6,553 bases of DNA from an uncultured Micrococcales bacterium (GTDB taxonomy: Bacteria > Actinomycetota > Actinomycetes > Actinomycetales > Microbacteriaceae): assembly GCA_937919125.1 (NCBI GenBank), contig CALFOB010000042.1:1-6553 (forward strand). Reading direction: 5' to 3'. The notes beneath the pieces are model-generated. The model was given only the letters and a program-made list of their open reading frames with translations. It was not told where the DNA came from and made no database searches. The position numbers and the translations under genes were made by a program. This document shows positions 1 through 5,168 of this stretch, piece by piece. Each line of letters begins with the position of its first letter. Positions within the stretch are counted from its first letter, which is position 1.

Positions 1-905
1 ACTTCGCCATCGATCTTTAGGACCTTGTCATAGTTAGAAAGCATGTGTCCAGCAATAGATCTGGTGAATGCATACTGAGTGTCAGTGTCGATGTTCATCT
101 TCACAACACCGAAGCGAACTGCATCTGCAATCTCTTGAGGAGTTGAACCTGAACCACCGTGGAAGACAAGGTCAAATGGCATGTCCTTGCCATACTTGTC
201 ACCAACTGCACGCTGGATGTCATTTAGAAGTTCTGGACGAAGAACTACGTTTCCTGCCTTATAGACACCGTGAACGTTACCGAAGGTAAGAGCAGTTAGG
301 TATCTACCGTTTTCGCCTAGACCTAGGGCTTCAGCAGTTAGTAGACCATCTTCGATGGTTGAGTAAAGATGATCTCCTTCGCCACCTTCAACACCGTCTT
401 CTTCTCCACCAACAACACCAATCTCAACTTCCAAGATGATGCCTAAGTTCTTGGTCTGAGCTAGCAGGTCTTTAGAAATCTGAAGGTTCTCAGTTAGAGA
501 AACAGCTGAACCATCCCACATCTGTGAGTTGAATAGTGGTTCCTGGTGGTTACGAACTCTTTCCTTGCTGAGTTCAAGAAGGGGAAGAAGGAATGTCTCT
601 AGGTGAGGCTTAGAGCAGTGGTCAGTATGAATTCCAACAGTGATTGGGTAGTTCTTAGCAACTTCTCTAACGAAGTTAGCCATAGCAGCAGCACCGGTAG
701 CCATGTGCTTCACTGATGAACCTGACCAGTAATCGCCACCACCTGTTGTTACCTGGAGGATGCCATCTGAACCAGCTTCGGTTAGTCCCTGCAGAACAGC
801 GTTAACTGTCTGAGAACTAGATACGTTGATGGCAGGGTAAGCAAATCCACCTTTCTTAGCGCGGTCAATCATTTCTGCGTATTGATCAGGTGTTGCTACT
901 GGCAC
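1..905 (-). CDS. fba: Class II fructose-1,6-bisphosphate aldolase, C-terminus cut by the window edge
   Basis: This enzyme reversibly cleaves fructose-1,6-bisphosphate into dihydroxyacetone phosphate and glyceraldehyde-3-phosphate, a zinc-dependent cytosolic step of glycolysis and gluconeogenesis. I translated 301 codons from the minus strand. The protein starts MPVATPDQYAEMIDRAKKGG and carries the class II signatures in order: HTDHC at residues 93-97 (catalytic Asp95, zinc ligand His96), the GNVHGVY segment with zinc ligand His212, VFHGGSGS with zinc ligand His249, and the phosphate-binding NIDTDTQYA at 271-279. Long class II enzymes have about 340-350 residues, so roughly 40 C-terminal residues lie outside the window. 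The start is GTG: it has an AGGAG seven bases upstream and there is no in-frame ATG nearby. The gene lies 10 bases after the kinase stop codon, so the two are almost certainly co-transcribed. The family call is very secure. Confidence 0.97.
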   Translation of the reverse strand, partial: MPVATPDQYAEMIDRAKKGGFAYPAINVSSSQTVNAVLQGLTEAGSDGILQVTTGGGDYWSGSSVKHMATGAAAMANFVREVAKNYPITVGIHTDHCSKPHLETFLLPLLELSKERVRNHQEPLFNSQMWDGSAVSLTENLQISKDLLAQTKNLGIILEVEIGVVGGEEDGVEGGEGDHLYSTIEDGLLTAEALGLGENGRYLTALTFGNVHGVYKAGNVVLRPELLNDIQRAVGDKYGKDMPFDLVFHGGSGSTPQEIADAVRFGVVKMNIDTDTQYAFTRSIAGHMLSNYDKVLKIDGE

Positions 906-912
906 TTTAGTA

Positions 913-917
913 CTCCT
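913..917 (-). promoter_or_regulatory. Ribosome binding site of the aldolase gene, overlapping the kinase stop codon
   Basis: AGGAG on the minus strand lies seven bases before the GTG start at 903-905. It shares two bases with the upstream kinase's TAG stop (916-918), an arrangement typical of translational coupling. It supports the GTG start. Confidence 0.8.
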
Positions 918-1938
918 ATGGTTTGGCTATTTCTTCGAGTGGAACATTTAGGTTTGGTTCTGGATCAACAGTTGCTGGAGGCATGTTTTCTAGATTCTCA
1001 AGACCTGATGTTGGTTGGGCAACTGCAATAGCTCCCCAGCGAACAGCAGTCTGAACACCTAGTGGAACATTGAAGCCAACACCGTAATCTTCTTCACCTT
1101 CAGCAATTGGGTTAGAAACAACAGCTGATAGGAATCCAGCAAGAGTTGCATCTCCAGCACCAACAGTGTTGATGACTTTAACCGGAGGAGTTCTAGCTGC
1201 CCATTGACCTTCTAAGGTCACAGCAATCATTCCATCAGCTCCCATAGAAGCAAGAACTACTTCAATGCCGTGTTCACATAGTTCACGTGCTGCATTAACA
1301 ACATCACCAACGGTTGCTAGTTCTCTACCTACAGCAGATGCTAGTTCTTCAGCATTTGGCTTAATGACAGTTGCACAGCCCTTACGAGCCCAATAGGAGA
1401 GTGGTTCACCTGAAGTATCAAGAGCAACCTTTACTCCCATAGCTTTCATGGAATCAAAGATTGGCTGAAGATCAACATAAACACCGGTTGATTTATAGGT
1501 AGGAAGAGCTCCTGCGATTACTAACCACTTAGCTCCTGTGTTTCTAACTTCATCCTCAGTTAGATCAATAACCTTCTGCCAGTCTTCTTCACTTAGAGCT
1601 CTTGGAGATTCGTTTACCTTTGTGGTTGTTCCATGCTTATCAACAATTGTTGTTGAAACACGAAGGCTACCTTCAACCCACATTGGAACTAGGAAAGAAG
1701 ATCCTGTTCTTTCCAATACATTCACATCAGCGTTGCCGATAGGAACTACACCTGGTGCATGAATGTTGGCAAGAGTTAGACCACGAGAAACGTTAATACC
1801 TTTACCGGCTAGTTCTTCACGAACATCATCTGCTCGGTTAACTCCACCGTTATCAAGGTTGTTTACAAAATAAGTTCTGTCGAGAGTTGGAGCGGGTGTC
1901 AATGTGACAACCGGAGCACCAAAGTGTCCTTGCGACAT
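916..1938 (-). CDS. pfkB: PfkB-family sugar-phosphate kinase, 1-phosphofructokinase/LacC type
   Basis: This is a ribokinase-fold (PfkB) kinase of the FruK/LacC/PfkB subgroup, which phosphorylates fructose-1-phosphate, tagatose-6-phosphate or fructose-6-phosphate with ATP in the cytosol. Its 340 residues are slightly longer than the usual 305-330. Visible features are the substrate-loop segment GKGINVSRG at residues 45-53, the TKVNE segment at 106-110, DTSGEPL at 174-180, the KPNAEEL strand at 193-199, MGADG at 232-236, and the anion-hole and catalytic motif GAGD at 260-263 with Asp263 as the base. The ATG start has AGGAGA upstream. It sits just upstream of fructose-bisphosphate aldolase, so a product of fructose-1,6-bisphosphate is the simplest reading, and the kinase could serve glycolysis or fructose/tagatose use. 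No PTS fructose transporter or DeoR regulator is in view, so the exact substrate cannot be set by sequence alone. The symbol names the family, not a proven substrate. Confidence 0.93.
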   Translation of the reverse strand: MSQGHFGAPVVTLTPAPTLDRTYFVNNLDNGGVNRADDVREELAGKGINVSRGLTLANIHAPGVVPIGNADVNVLERTGSSFLVPMWVEGSLRVSTTIVDKHGTTTKVNESPRALSEEDWQKVIDLTEDEVRNTGAKWLVIAGALPTYKSTGVYVDLQPIFDSMKAMGVKVALDTSGEPLSYWARKGCATVIKPNAEELASAVGRELATVGDVVNAARELCEHGIEVVLASMGADGMIAVTLEGQWAARTPPVKVINTVGAGDATLAGFLSAVVSNPIAEGEEDYGVGFNVPLGVQTAVRWGAIAVAQPTSGLENLENMPPATVDPEPNLNVPLEEIAKP

Positions 1939-1943
1939 GTGTT

Positions 1944-1949
1944 TCTCCT
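1944..1949 (-). promoter_or_regulatory. Ribosome binding site of the PfkB-family kinase
   Basis: AGGAGA on the minus strand is followed by five bases and then the ATG at 1936-1938. It is a strong Shine-Dalgarno match, in contrast to the genes at 2045-2623 and 2691-3764, which have none. This implies a conventional leader for this operon. Confidence 0.75.
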
Positions 1950-2000
1950 ACTCACTCGTATCTGTTTAGATGCCCAATAAATCTGGCTATTTAGAGCAAA

Positions 2001-2011
2001 CGACACTGTCG
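2001..2011. promoter_or_regulatory. Short perfect palindrome, candidate operator of the kinase-aldolase operon
   Basis: The sequence CGACACTGTCG is a perfect inverted repeat with 5-base arms around a single central base. It lies just downstream of the candidate -10 box at 2025-2030, at about +7 to +17 of the predicted transcript, where a repressor would block transcription. Regulator identity is unknown. An 11-base palindrome can also occur by chance. Confidence 0.3.
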
Positions 2012-2024
2012 GCTAACTCCAAAA

Positions 2025-2033
2025 AGTATAACA
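2025..2033 (-). promoter_or_regulatory. Candidate extended -10 promoter of the kinase-aldolase operon
   Basis: On the minus strand the sequence reads TGTTATACT, an extended -10 (TGn) followed by a good -10 hexamer, TATACT. No clear TTGACA-like -35 lies 17 bases upstream (the position reads CCTGCC), which an extended -10 would partly compensate. It would give a leader of about 80 bases before the kinase ATG and it overlaps the T-rich tail of the candidate exonuclease terminator. Assigned by eye. Confidence 0.45.
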
Positions 2034-2050
2034 AAAGCCTAGATTTAGGC
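2028..2050 (-). terminator. Weak candidate intrinsic terminator after the exonuclease gene
   Basis: On the minus strand GCCTA-AATC-TAGGC forms a perfect 5-base-pair stem with a 4-base loop (2037-2050), followed by TTTTGTTAT. The hairpin includes the exonuclease stop codon (2045-2047). The stem is short and the T-run is interrupted, so the call is tentative. Confidence 0.4.
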
Positions 2051-2623
2051 AGGTTCAGGCCTAAGGCTCTTGATTTTGTGGTTAGTTAGCTTGGCTAGTT
2101 CATCAAGGCTAGAAACCCCATGCCTGTCAGCCATATGGATGACAATCCTGGCACAGGCATCACTATCGGCTAGGGCATCATGGTGGTCAAACTCCTCATG
2201 GCCTATGGCATAAGCCACCTGATTGAGCCTGTAACTTTCTAGGTTGTAGGTCTTTCTAGCCATAATTAGGGAGCAGCCATAGCGAATATCGGGTAATTCA
2301 GCCTCAATCAGGGCAGCACTAGACCTCAATACCCCCATGTCAAACCCTGCATTGTGAGCAATCAGGTCATCCATACCTATAAACCCAAGCATCTGATCTA
2401 GTGCTTCTGCCCAGCTAGGAGAATCCACCACATCCTGAGGGTGGATGCCATGAACACCTATGTTGCCTGTTGCAAACCAGTCATTTGGATAAGGGGGCTT
2501 TATCAAGGTGGAGAAGGTATCAACGATCTTGCCTTCAGCTACCTTCACTAAACCAACAGCGCAGGGACTAGCTGAAGACCCATTAGCAGTCTCAAAGTCT
2601 ATGGCTGTGAAATTTAGCGGCAT
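2045..2623 (-). CDS. DEDDh-family 3'-5' exonuclease, DNA polymerase III epsilon-like
   Basis: This 192-residue protein is a DnaQ-like exonuclease domain that would remove nucleotides from 3' ends of DNA or RNA using two metal ions, acting in the cytoplasm in repair, proofreading or nucleic-acid turnover. All catalytic residues of the DEDDh class are present: Asp9 and Glu11 in motif ExoI (AIDFETAN), Asp95 in ExoII (HNAGFD, 90-95), and His148 with Asp153 in ExoIII (HHDALADSDA). The domain fills nearly the whole chain, with only a short basic tail (HKIKSLRPEPA). There is no BRCT, helicase or polymerase part, so it is a stand-alone exonuclease rather than proven PolIII epsilon. The ATG start follows an in-frame TGA with only ACC between, so no earlier start exists in that stretch. 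No Shine-Dalgarno is visible, but a TAnnnT box lies five bases upstream, suggesting a leaderless message. It is divergent from ychF. Confidence 0.9.
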   Translation of the reverse strand: MPLNFTAIDFETANGSSASPCAVGLVKVAEGKIVDTFSTLIKPPYPNDWFATGNIGVHGIHPQDVVDSPSWAEALDQMLGFIGMDDLIAHNAGFDMGVLRSSAALIEAELPDIRYGCSLIMARKTYNLESYRLNQVAYAIGHEEFDHHDALADSDACARIVIHMADRHGVSSLDELAKLTNHKIKSLRPEPA

Positions 2624-2628
2624 GGTTC

Positions 2629-2634
2629 AATCTA
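2629..2634 (-). promoter_or_regulatory. Candidate leaderless-promoter -10 box of the exonuclease gene
   Basis: TAGATT on the minus strand fits the actinobacterial -10 pattern TAnnnT and ends five bases before the ATG. Transcription would therefore begin at or next to the start codon. The absence of any purine-rich Shine-Dalgarno sequence supports this. No good -35 is evident. Confidence 0.45.
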
Positions 2635-2672
2635 ACCCAAAGCCCAGTACACCGAAGATAGATGGCTCTAAG

Positions 2673-2686
2673 GCAAGTAAACTTGC
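2673..2686. repeat. Palindrome over the ychF -10 region, candidate operator
   Basis: GCAAG-TAAA-CTTGC is a perfect inverted repeat with 5-base arms, centred on the candidate -10 box TAAACT of ychF. A protein bound here would compete with RNA polymerase, and it could affect both divergent genes. Alternatively it is a coincidental small hairpin. Confidence 0.3.
2678..2683 (+). promoter_or_regulatory. Candidate leaderless-promoter -10 box of ychF
   Basis: TAAACT fits TAnnnT and ends seven bases before the ychF ATG (2691). No Shine-Dalgarno sequence is present in the intervening TGCTTGA. A leaderless transcript starting at or next to the ATG is the simplest reading, though the -35 region is poor. 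Confidence 0.45.
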
Positions 2687-2690
2687 TTGA

Positions 2691-3764
2691 ATGGCTCTAA
2701 CAATCGGTATCGTCGGACTACCAAACGTCGGCAAATCAACTCTCTTCAACGCACTTACTAAGAACAATGTGTTGGCAGCGAACTATCCCTTCGCGACCAT
2801 TGAACCTAACGTGGGTGTAGTTAACCTTCCTGACCCAAGACTTCAGCAGCTAGCTAACATCTTCGGCAGCCAAACACTACTTCCAGCACCTGTGTCATTT
2901 GTTGACATCGCTGGAATTGTTAAAGGTGCATCTTTAGGTGAAGGTCTAGGAAACAAGTTCCTAGCTAACATCCGCGAAGCGGATGCTATTGCTCAGGTAG
3001 TTAGAGGCTTTGCTGATCCTGATGTTATTCACGTTGATGGCAAGGTTGATGCTTCAAGTGATATCGAAACCATCAACACTGAGCTAATCCTTGCTGATCT
3101 AGAAACTCTAGATAAAGCAAGAGTAAGAATTGAAAAAGAAGTAAAGGGTAAGAAAGTAGAACCTGCTGTTCTGGACACAGTAGATCAGGCTCTTGAGTTC
3201 CTAAACGCTGGTAAGCCTCTTTCAGTTTCAACTATTGACCTACTGCCAATTAAAGAACTTGGTCTGCTAACTGCTAAACCAATTCTTTATGTCTTCAACG
3301 TTGATGAGTCTGTGCTTAGCGATGCTGCTAAGCGTAAGCAGTTAGCTGACCTAGTTGCTCCTGCGGAAGCAGTGTTCTTAGATGCCAAGGTGGAGAGCGA
3401 ACTTATTGATCTATCTCCTGAAGAAGCTAATGAACTTCTAGCCTCTCTTGGACAAGATGAGTCTGGTTTAGACCAGCTTGCTCGTATTGGTTTCAACACT
3501 CTAGGTCTACAGACCTACCTAACTGCTGGTCCTAAGGAAACTAGAGCATGGACCATCAAGAAAGGTGCAACAGCACCTCAAGCTGCTGGTGTTATCCACA
3601 CTGATTTCCAAAGAGGCTTCATCAAAGCTGAAATTGTTTCCTTCGAAGACCTAATAGCTGCTGGTTCAATGGCTGATGCCAAAGCAGCAGGTAAGGTCCG
3701 CATGGAAGGAAAAGACTATGTCATGCGTGATGGAGATGTTGTTGAATTTAGGTTTAACGTCTAA
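2691..3764 (+). CDS. ychF: Redox-regulated ATPase YchF (Obg-related, ribosome-associated)
   Basis: YchF/EngD is a universally conserved P-loop NTPase of the Obg family that prefers ATP, binds ribosomes and is linked to stress responses. At 357 residues it is close to the usual 363. Seen in order: P-loop GLPNVGKST at residues 9-17, G2-region threonine in YPFATIEPN (32-40), G3 DIAG at 72-75, His114 in VIHV at the position of the catalytic His of the E. coli protein, a helical/coiled insert at about 125-175, and NVDE at 203-206. This last motif replaces the NKxD of GTPases, as expected for the ATP-specific subfamily. The C-terminal TGS domain spans about 275-355. The ATG directly follows an in-frame TGA (TGAATG), and MALTIGIVGL is the canonical N-terminus, so the start is secure. 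It converges with the VOC gene with only six bases between them, leaving no room for a separate terminator. Confidence 0.98.
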   Translation: MALTIGIVGLPNVGKSTLFNALTKNNVLAANYPFATIEPNVGVVNLPDPRLQQLANIFGSQTLLPAPVSFVDIAGIVKGASLGEGLGNKFLANIREADAIAQVVRGFADPDVIHVDGKVDASSDIETINTELILADLETLDKARVRIEKEVKGKKVEPAVLDTVDQALEFLNAGKPLSVSTIDLLPIKELGLLTAKPILYVFNVDESVLSDAAKRKQLADLVAPAEAVFLDAKVESELIDLSPEEANELLASLGQDESGLDQLARIGFNTLGLQTYLTAGPKETRAWTIKKGATAPQAAGVIHTDFQRGFIKAEIVSFEDLIAAGSMADAKAAGKVRMEGKDYVMRDGDVVEFRFNV

Positions 3765-3770
3765 TCAGAT

Positions 3771-4172
3771 TTAGTGATTCGCTAATTCCCAGATATGTCC
3801 ACTTGGATCTTGGAAGCTAGCAGTTCTAATTCCCCATGGTCTATCGATAGGACCACTTAGTAATTCAACTCCATTTGCTTTTAGGTGATTAGCTACTGCA
3901 TCAACATCTGGACACTTGAGTGTGTAGACAGAGTTAGTTCCAACTTTTGCTGCTTCGTATTTGAGTGGCTCTAGCAGAACTTCTGCTTCGACAATAGACA
4001 ACAGGTTAATCACTGTGGTGCCAGCGCTATAGACAGAAGAAACTTCATCTTGAAAGACTTCTTGAAGTCCTAGTTTGTTTCCATAGAAATCTCTGCTGTG
4101 TTCTAGATCTTGGGTTAGCAGAGTGATGGCAAATATGCCACCTGAAAAAGTGTCAGCAATAGATGAGCCCAT
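3771..4172 (-). CDS. VOC-superfamily (glyoxalase/bleomycin-resistance fold) protein
   Basis: This 133-residue protein has the two beta-alpha-beta-beta-beta modules of the vicinal oxygen chelate fold. The first begins at about residue 13 (FAITLLTQDLEHSRDFYGNKLGLQ, with the typical Dl..s..FY pattern). The second begins at about 81 (VYTLKCPDVDAVANHL) and ends with RTASFQDPSGHIWELA, the usual DP.GH..EL closing strand. Glu129 is the expected last metal ligand, but the residues aligned with the first two ligands look like Phe14 and Ser81 instead of His. It may therefore not bind metal like a true glyoxalase, and the substrate cannot be named. The ATG is preceded by TAGAAT exactly six bases upstream, which suggests a leaderless transcript. 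It is divergent from the SRPBCC gene. Confidence 0.88.
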   Translation of the reverse strand: MGSSIADTFSGGIFAITLLTQDLEHSRDFYGNKLGLQEVFQDEVSSVYSAGTTVINLLSIVEAEVLLEPLKYEAAKVGTNSVYTLKCPDVDAVANHLKANGVELLSGPIDRPWGIRTASFQDPSGHIWELANH

Positions 4173-4178
4173 TGCCCT

Positions 4179-4184
4179 ATTCTA
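4179..4184 (-). promoter_or_regulatory. Candidate leaderless-promoter -10 box of the VOC gene
   Basis: TAGAAT on the minus strand is a near-consensus -10 (TAnnnT) ending six bases before the ATG at 4170-4172, the ideal spacing for a leaderless message. It overlaps a possible divergent box, TAAGGT (4183-4188, plus strand), that could serve the SRPBCC gene. Confidence 0.5.
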
Positions 4185-4210
4185 AGGTTGTTGAATCTTT
4201 GAAAGAAGTA

Positions 4211-4684
4211 ATGGTTATGAGAGAAAAGCTCTACACAGTAGAACGTGTTTACCCAGTAAGTATTGAAACCCTATGGAACGCCTGGGTAGACCCAAAGGCT
4301 CTAGAGGTTTGGTATAGCCCTGTTCAGCTAGAAGTAGCTAAAGACACTGTTTCTAATGAAGCAGTTGTTGGGGGAGTTTGGACAGTTGGTGTTGATGTTC
4401 CTGAATACAACTTCGTTGCCTACTTCTTTGGTGTTTACACCCAAGTCAAAGAGCATGAACTTCTTGAACACACCATGAACTACACCCAGTCTCTAGAAGA
4501 GTTCAAGAAGAGAGTTTCCTCTCCTGATGAGCATCTTATTCAGCTTGATTTCAAGGAAGTCGACGGTGGATCTTGGGTTTCATTCACTCAGTTCGGTGAA
4601 ATGCCTGAAGAACAGATTGAGCTAACCAGAGAAGGAACTTCCTCATATTTCGATAACTTAGGTAAGTTCCTAGCCGCTAAGTAG
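4211..4684 (+). CDS. AHSA1/SRPBCC-domain protein
   Basis: This is a START/Bet v1-like (SRPBCC) protein with an activator-of-Hsp90-ATPase-1-like domain. The fold has a deep hydrophobic pocket and usually binds small ligands. The opening YTVERVYPVSIETLWNAWVD and the W.s.v motif (EVWYSP) are typical, as is the ending GEMPEEQIELTREG...SYFDNLGKFL, which matches the closing helix of the family. The frame is open back to an ATG at 4163, but that start would overlap the divergent VOC gene by ten bases and add residues unlike the family. I prefer the ATG at 4211 (157 residues), which has a weak purine-rich GAAAG upstream; 4217 (155 residues) is equally possible. The ligand is unknown. A strong hairpin overlaps its stop codon. 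Confidence 0.85.
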   Translation: MVMREKLYTVERVYPVSIETLWNAWVDPKALEVWYSPVQLEVAKDTVSNEAVVGGVWTVGVDVPEYNFVAYFFGVYTQVKEHELLEHTMNYTQSLEEFKKRVSSPDEHLIQLDFKEVDGGSWVSFTQFGEMPEEQIELTREGTSSYFDNLGKFLAAK

Positions 4685-4694
4685 CGGCTGGTTT
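4672..4694 (+). terminator. Hairpin at the stop codon of the SRPBCC gene, possible terminator
   Basis: AGCCGCTA-AG-TAGCGGCT (4672-4689) is a perfect 8-base-pair inverted repeat with a 2-base loop, containing the TAG stop at 4682-4684. Four of its eight pairs are consecutive G-C. It is followed by GGTTTATA, a poor T-tract, so termination may be partial. A two-base loop is tight, and the innermost pair would probably open. Confidence 0.45.
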
Positions 4695-4695
4695 A

Positions 4696-4701
4696 TAGGA
4701 T
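4696..4701 (+). promoter_or_regulatory. Start signal of the DUF1761 gene: -10 box or ribosome binding site
   Basis: TAGGAT ends six bases before the ATG at 4708 and fits the TAnnnT leaderless -10 pattern. The enclosed AGGA would also be an acceptable Shine-Dalgarno seven bases from the ATG. The sequence cannot decide between the two. A preceding hairpin favours an independent promoter. Confidence 0.4.
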
Positions 4702-4707
4702 ATTTAC

Positions 4708-5160
4708 ATGAATTTATTGTTTGAGAACCTAAATCTTCTTCCTGTATTCGTTGCATCCTTTGTTTCTTTCATCATTGGAGCAGTCTGGTTTGGTCCTAAG
4801 ACTTTCTATCCGGTTTGGATGAAAGCTCTAGGTCGTGAAGTTCCAACTGAGCGCTACAAGATGACCGGCGGAGAAACACTACTTATGTTTGGTGGCACGT
4901 ACCTTGCTGCCCTAATTCAGGTTCTAACTTTGGCTTTGATCTTCTCTCTAGGAGACAAGGGCTCTCTAACTCCTGCAACAGGCGCTCTTTATGGATTTAT
5001 CTTCGCTGTTGGTCTAGGAGCATTTGCTTCTCTTTCACACAGAATCTTTGCTCAGCCTGATGGCAAGGTTTATAGATCACTTAAGGTTTGGCTTATTGAA
5101 GTTGGCCAGGATGTTGTTTGTGTAACTATTGCTGGTGCAATCCTTGGAGCTTGGGCTTAA
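4708..5160 (+). CDS. DUF1761 family integral membrane protein
   Basis: This 150-residue protein has four predicted membrane helices, at about residues 9-28, 58-81, 91-111 and 125-148, with short polar loops. The opening segment FVASFVSFIIGAVWFGPKTFYPVWMKALG matches the hallmark of DUF1761 proteins (G.lWygp...w..alg). Around 130-150 residues is usual, so it appears complete. Its biochemical function is not known, and no catalytic motif is visible. Upstream, the SRPBCC gene ends 23 bases earlier with a hairpin. Downstream, the GNAT gene starts eight bases after its stop, which suggests that these two are co-transcribed. Confidence 0.88.
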   Translation: MNLLFENLNLLPVFVASFVSFIIGAVWFGPKTFYPVWMKALGREVPTERYKMTGGETLLMFGGTYLAALIQVLTLALIFSLGDKGSLTPATGALYGFIFAVGLGAFASLSHRIFAQPDGKVYRSLKVWLIEVGQDVVCVTIAGAILGAWA

Positions 5161-5168
5161 TTAGTTCT

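Larger units (their letters stand above)
2662..2700 (+). other. Possible 12-codon upstream ORF overlapping the ychF start
   Basis: An ATG at 2662 opens a 12-codon frame (MALRQVNLLEWL) ending at TAA 2698-2700, inside the first codons of ychF but in another frame. Its first ten bases, ATGGCTCTAA, are repeated exactly at the real ychF start (2691-2700). It has no Shine-Dalgarno and no convincing promoter of its own. It may be a leader peptide, a relic of a duplicated start, or chance. Confidence 0.15.

Noticed and set aside
68..289. 73-codon open frame on the plus strand
   Set aside because: It is antisense to the aldolase, whose translation carries all class II motifs. It has no start signal and its His/Cys-rich composition is a frame shadow.
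1538..1762. 74-codon open frame on the plus strand
   Set aside because: It lies wholly antisense to the well-supported kinase gene and resembles no family.
2508..2690. 60-codon plus-strand frame ending exactly at the ychF start
   Set aside because: Most of it is antisense to the exonuclease. The TGA-ATG contact with ychF might suggest coupling, but there is no ribosome site and no recognisable protein.
3287..3499. 70-codon open frame on the minus strand
   Set aside because: It lies inside ychF and has shadow-like Ser/Ala composition.
4163..4210. Longer N-terminus for the SRPBCC protein from the ATG at 4163
   Set aside because: It would overlap the divergent VOC gene and its promoter box and add 16 residues that do not resemble the family. 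The domain begins just after the Met codons at 4211 and 4217.
5118..5168. Longer N-terminus for the GNAT protein from the ATG at 5118
   Set aside because: It lies inside the DUF1761 gene in another frame and gives an unrelated Cys/Trp-rich stretch. The ATG at 5169 starts directly at the GNAT domain.
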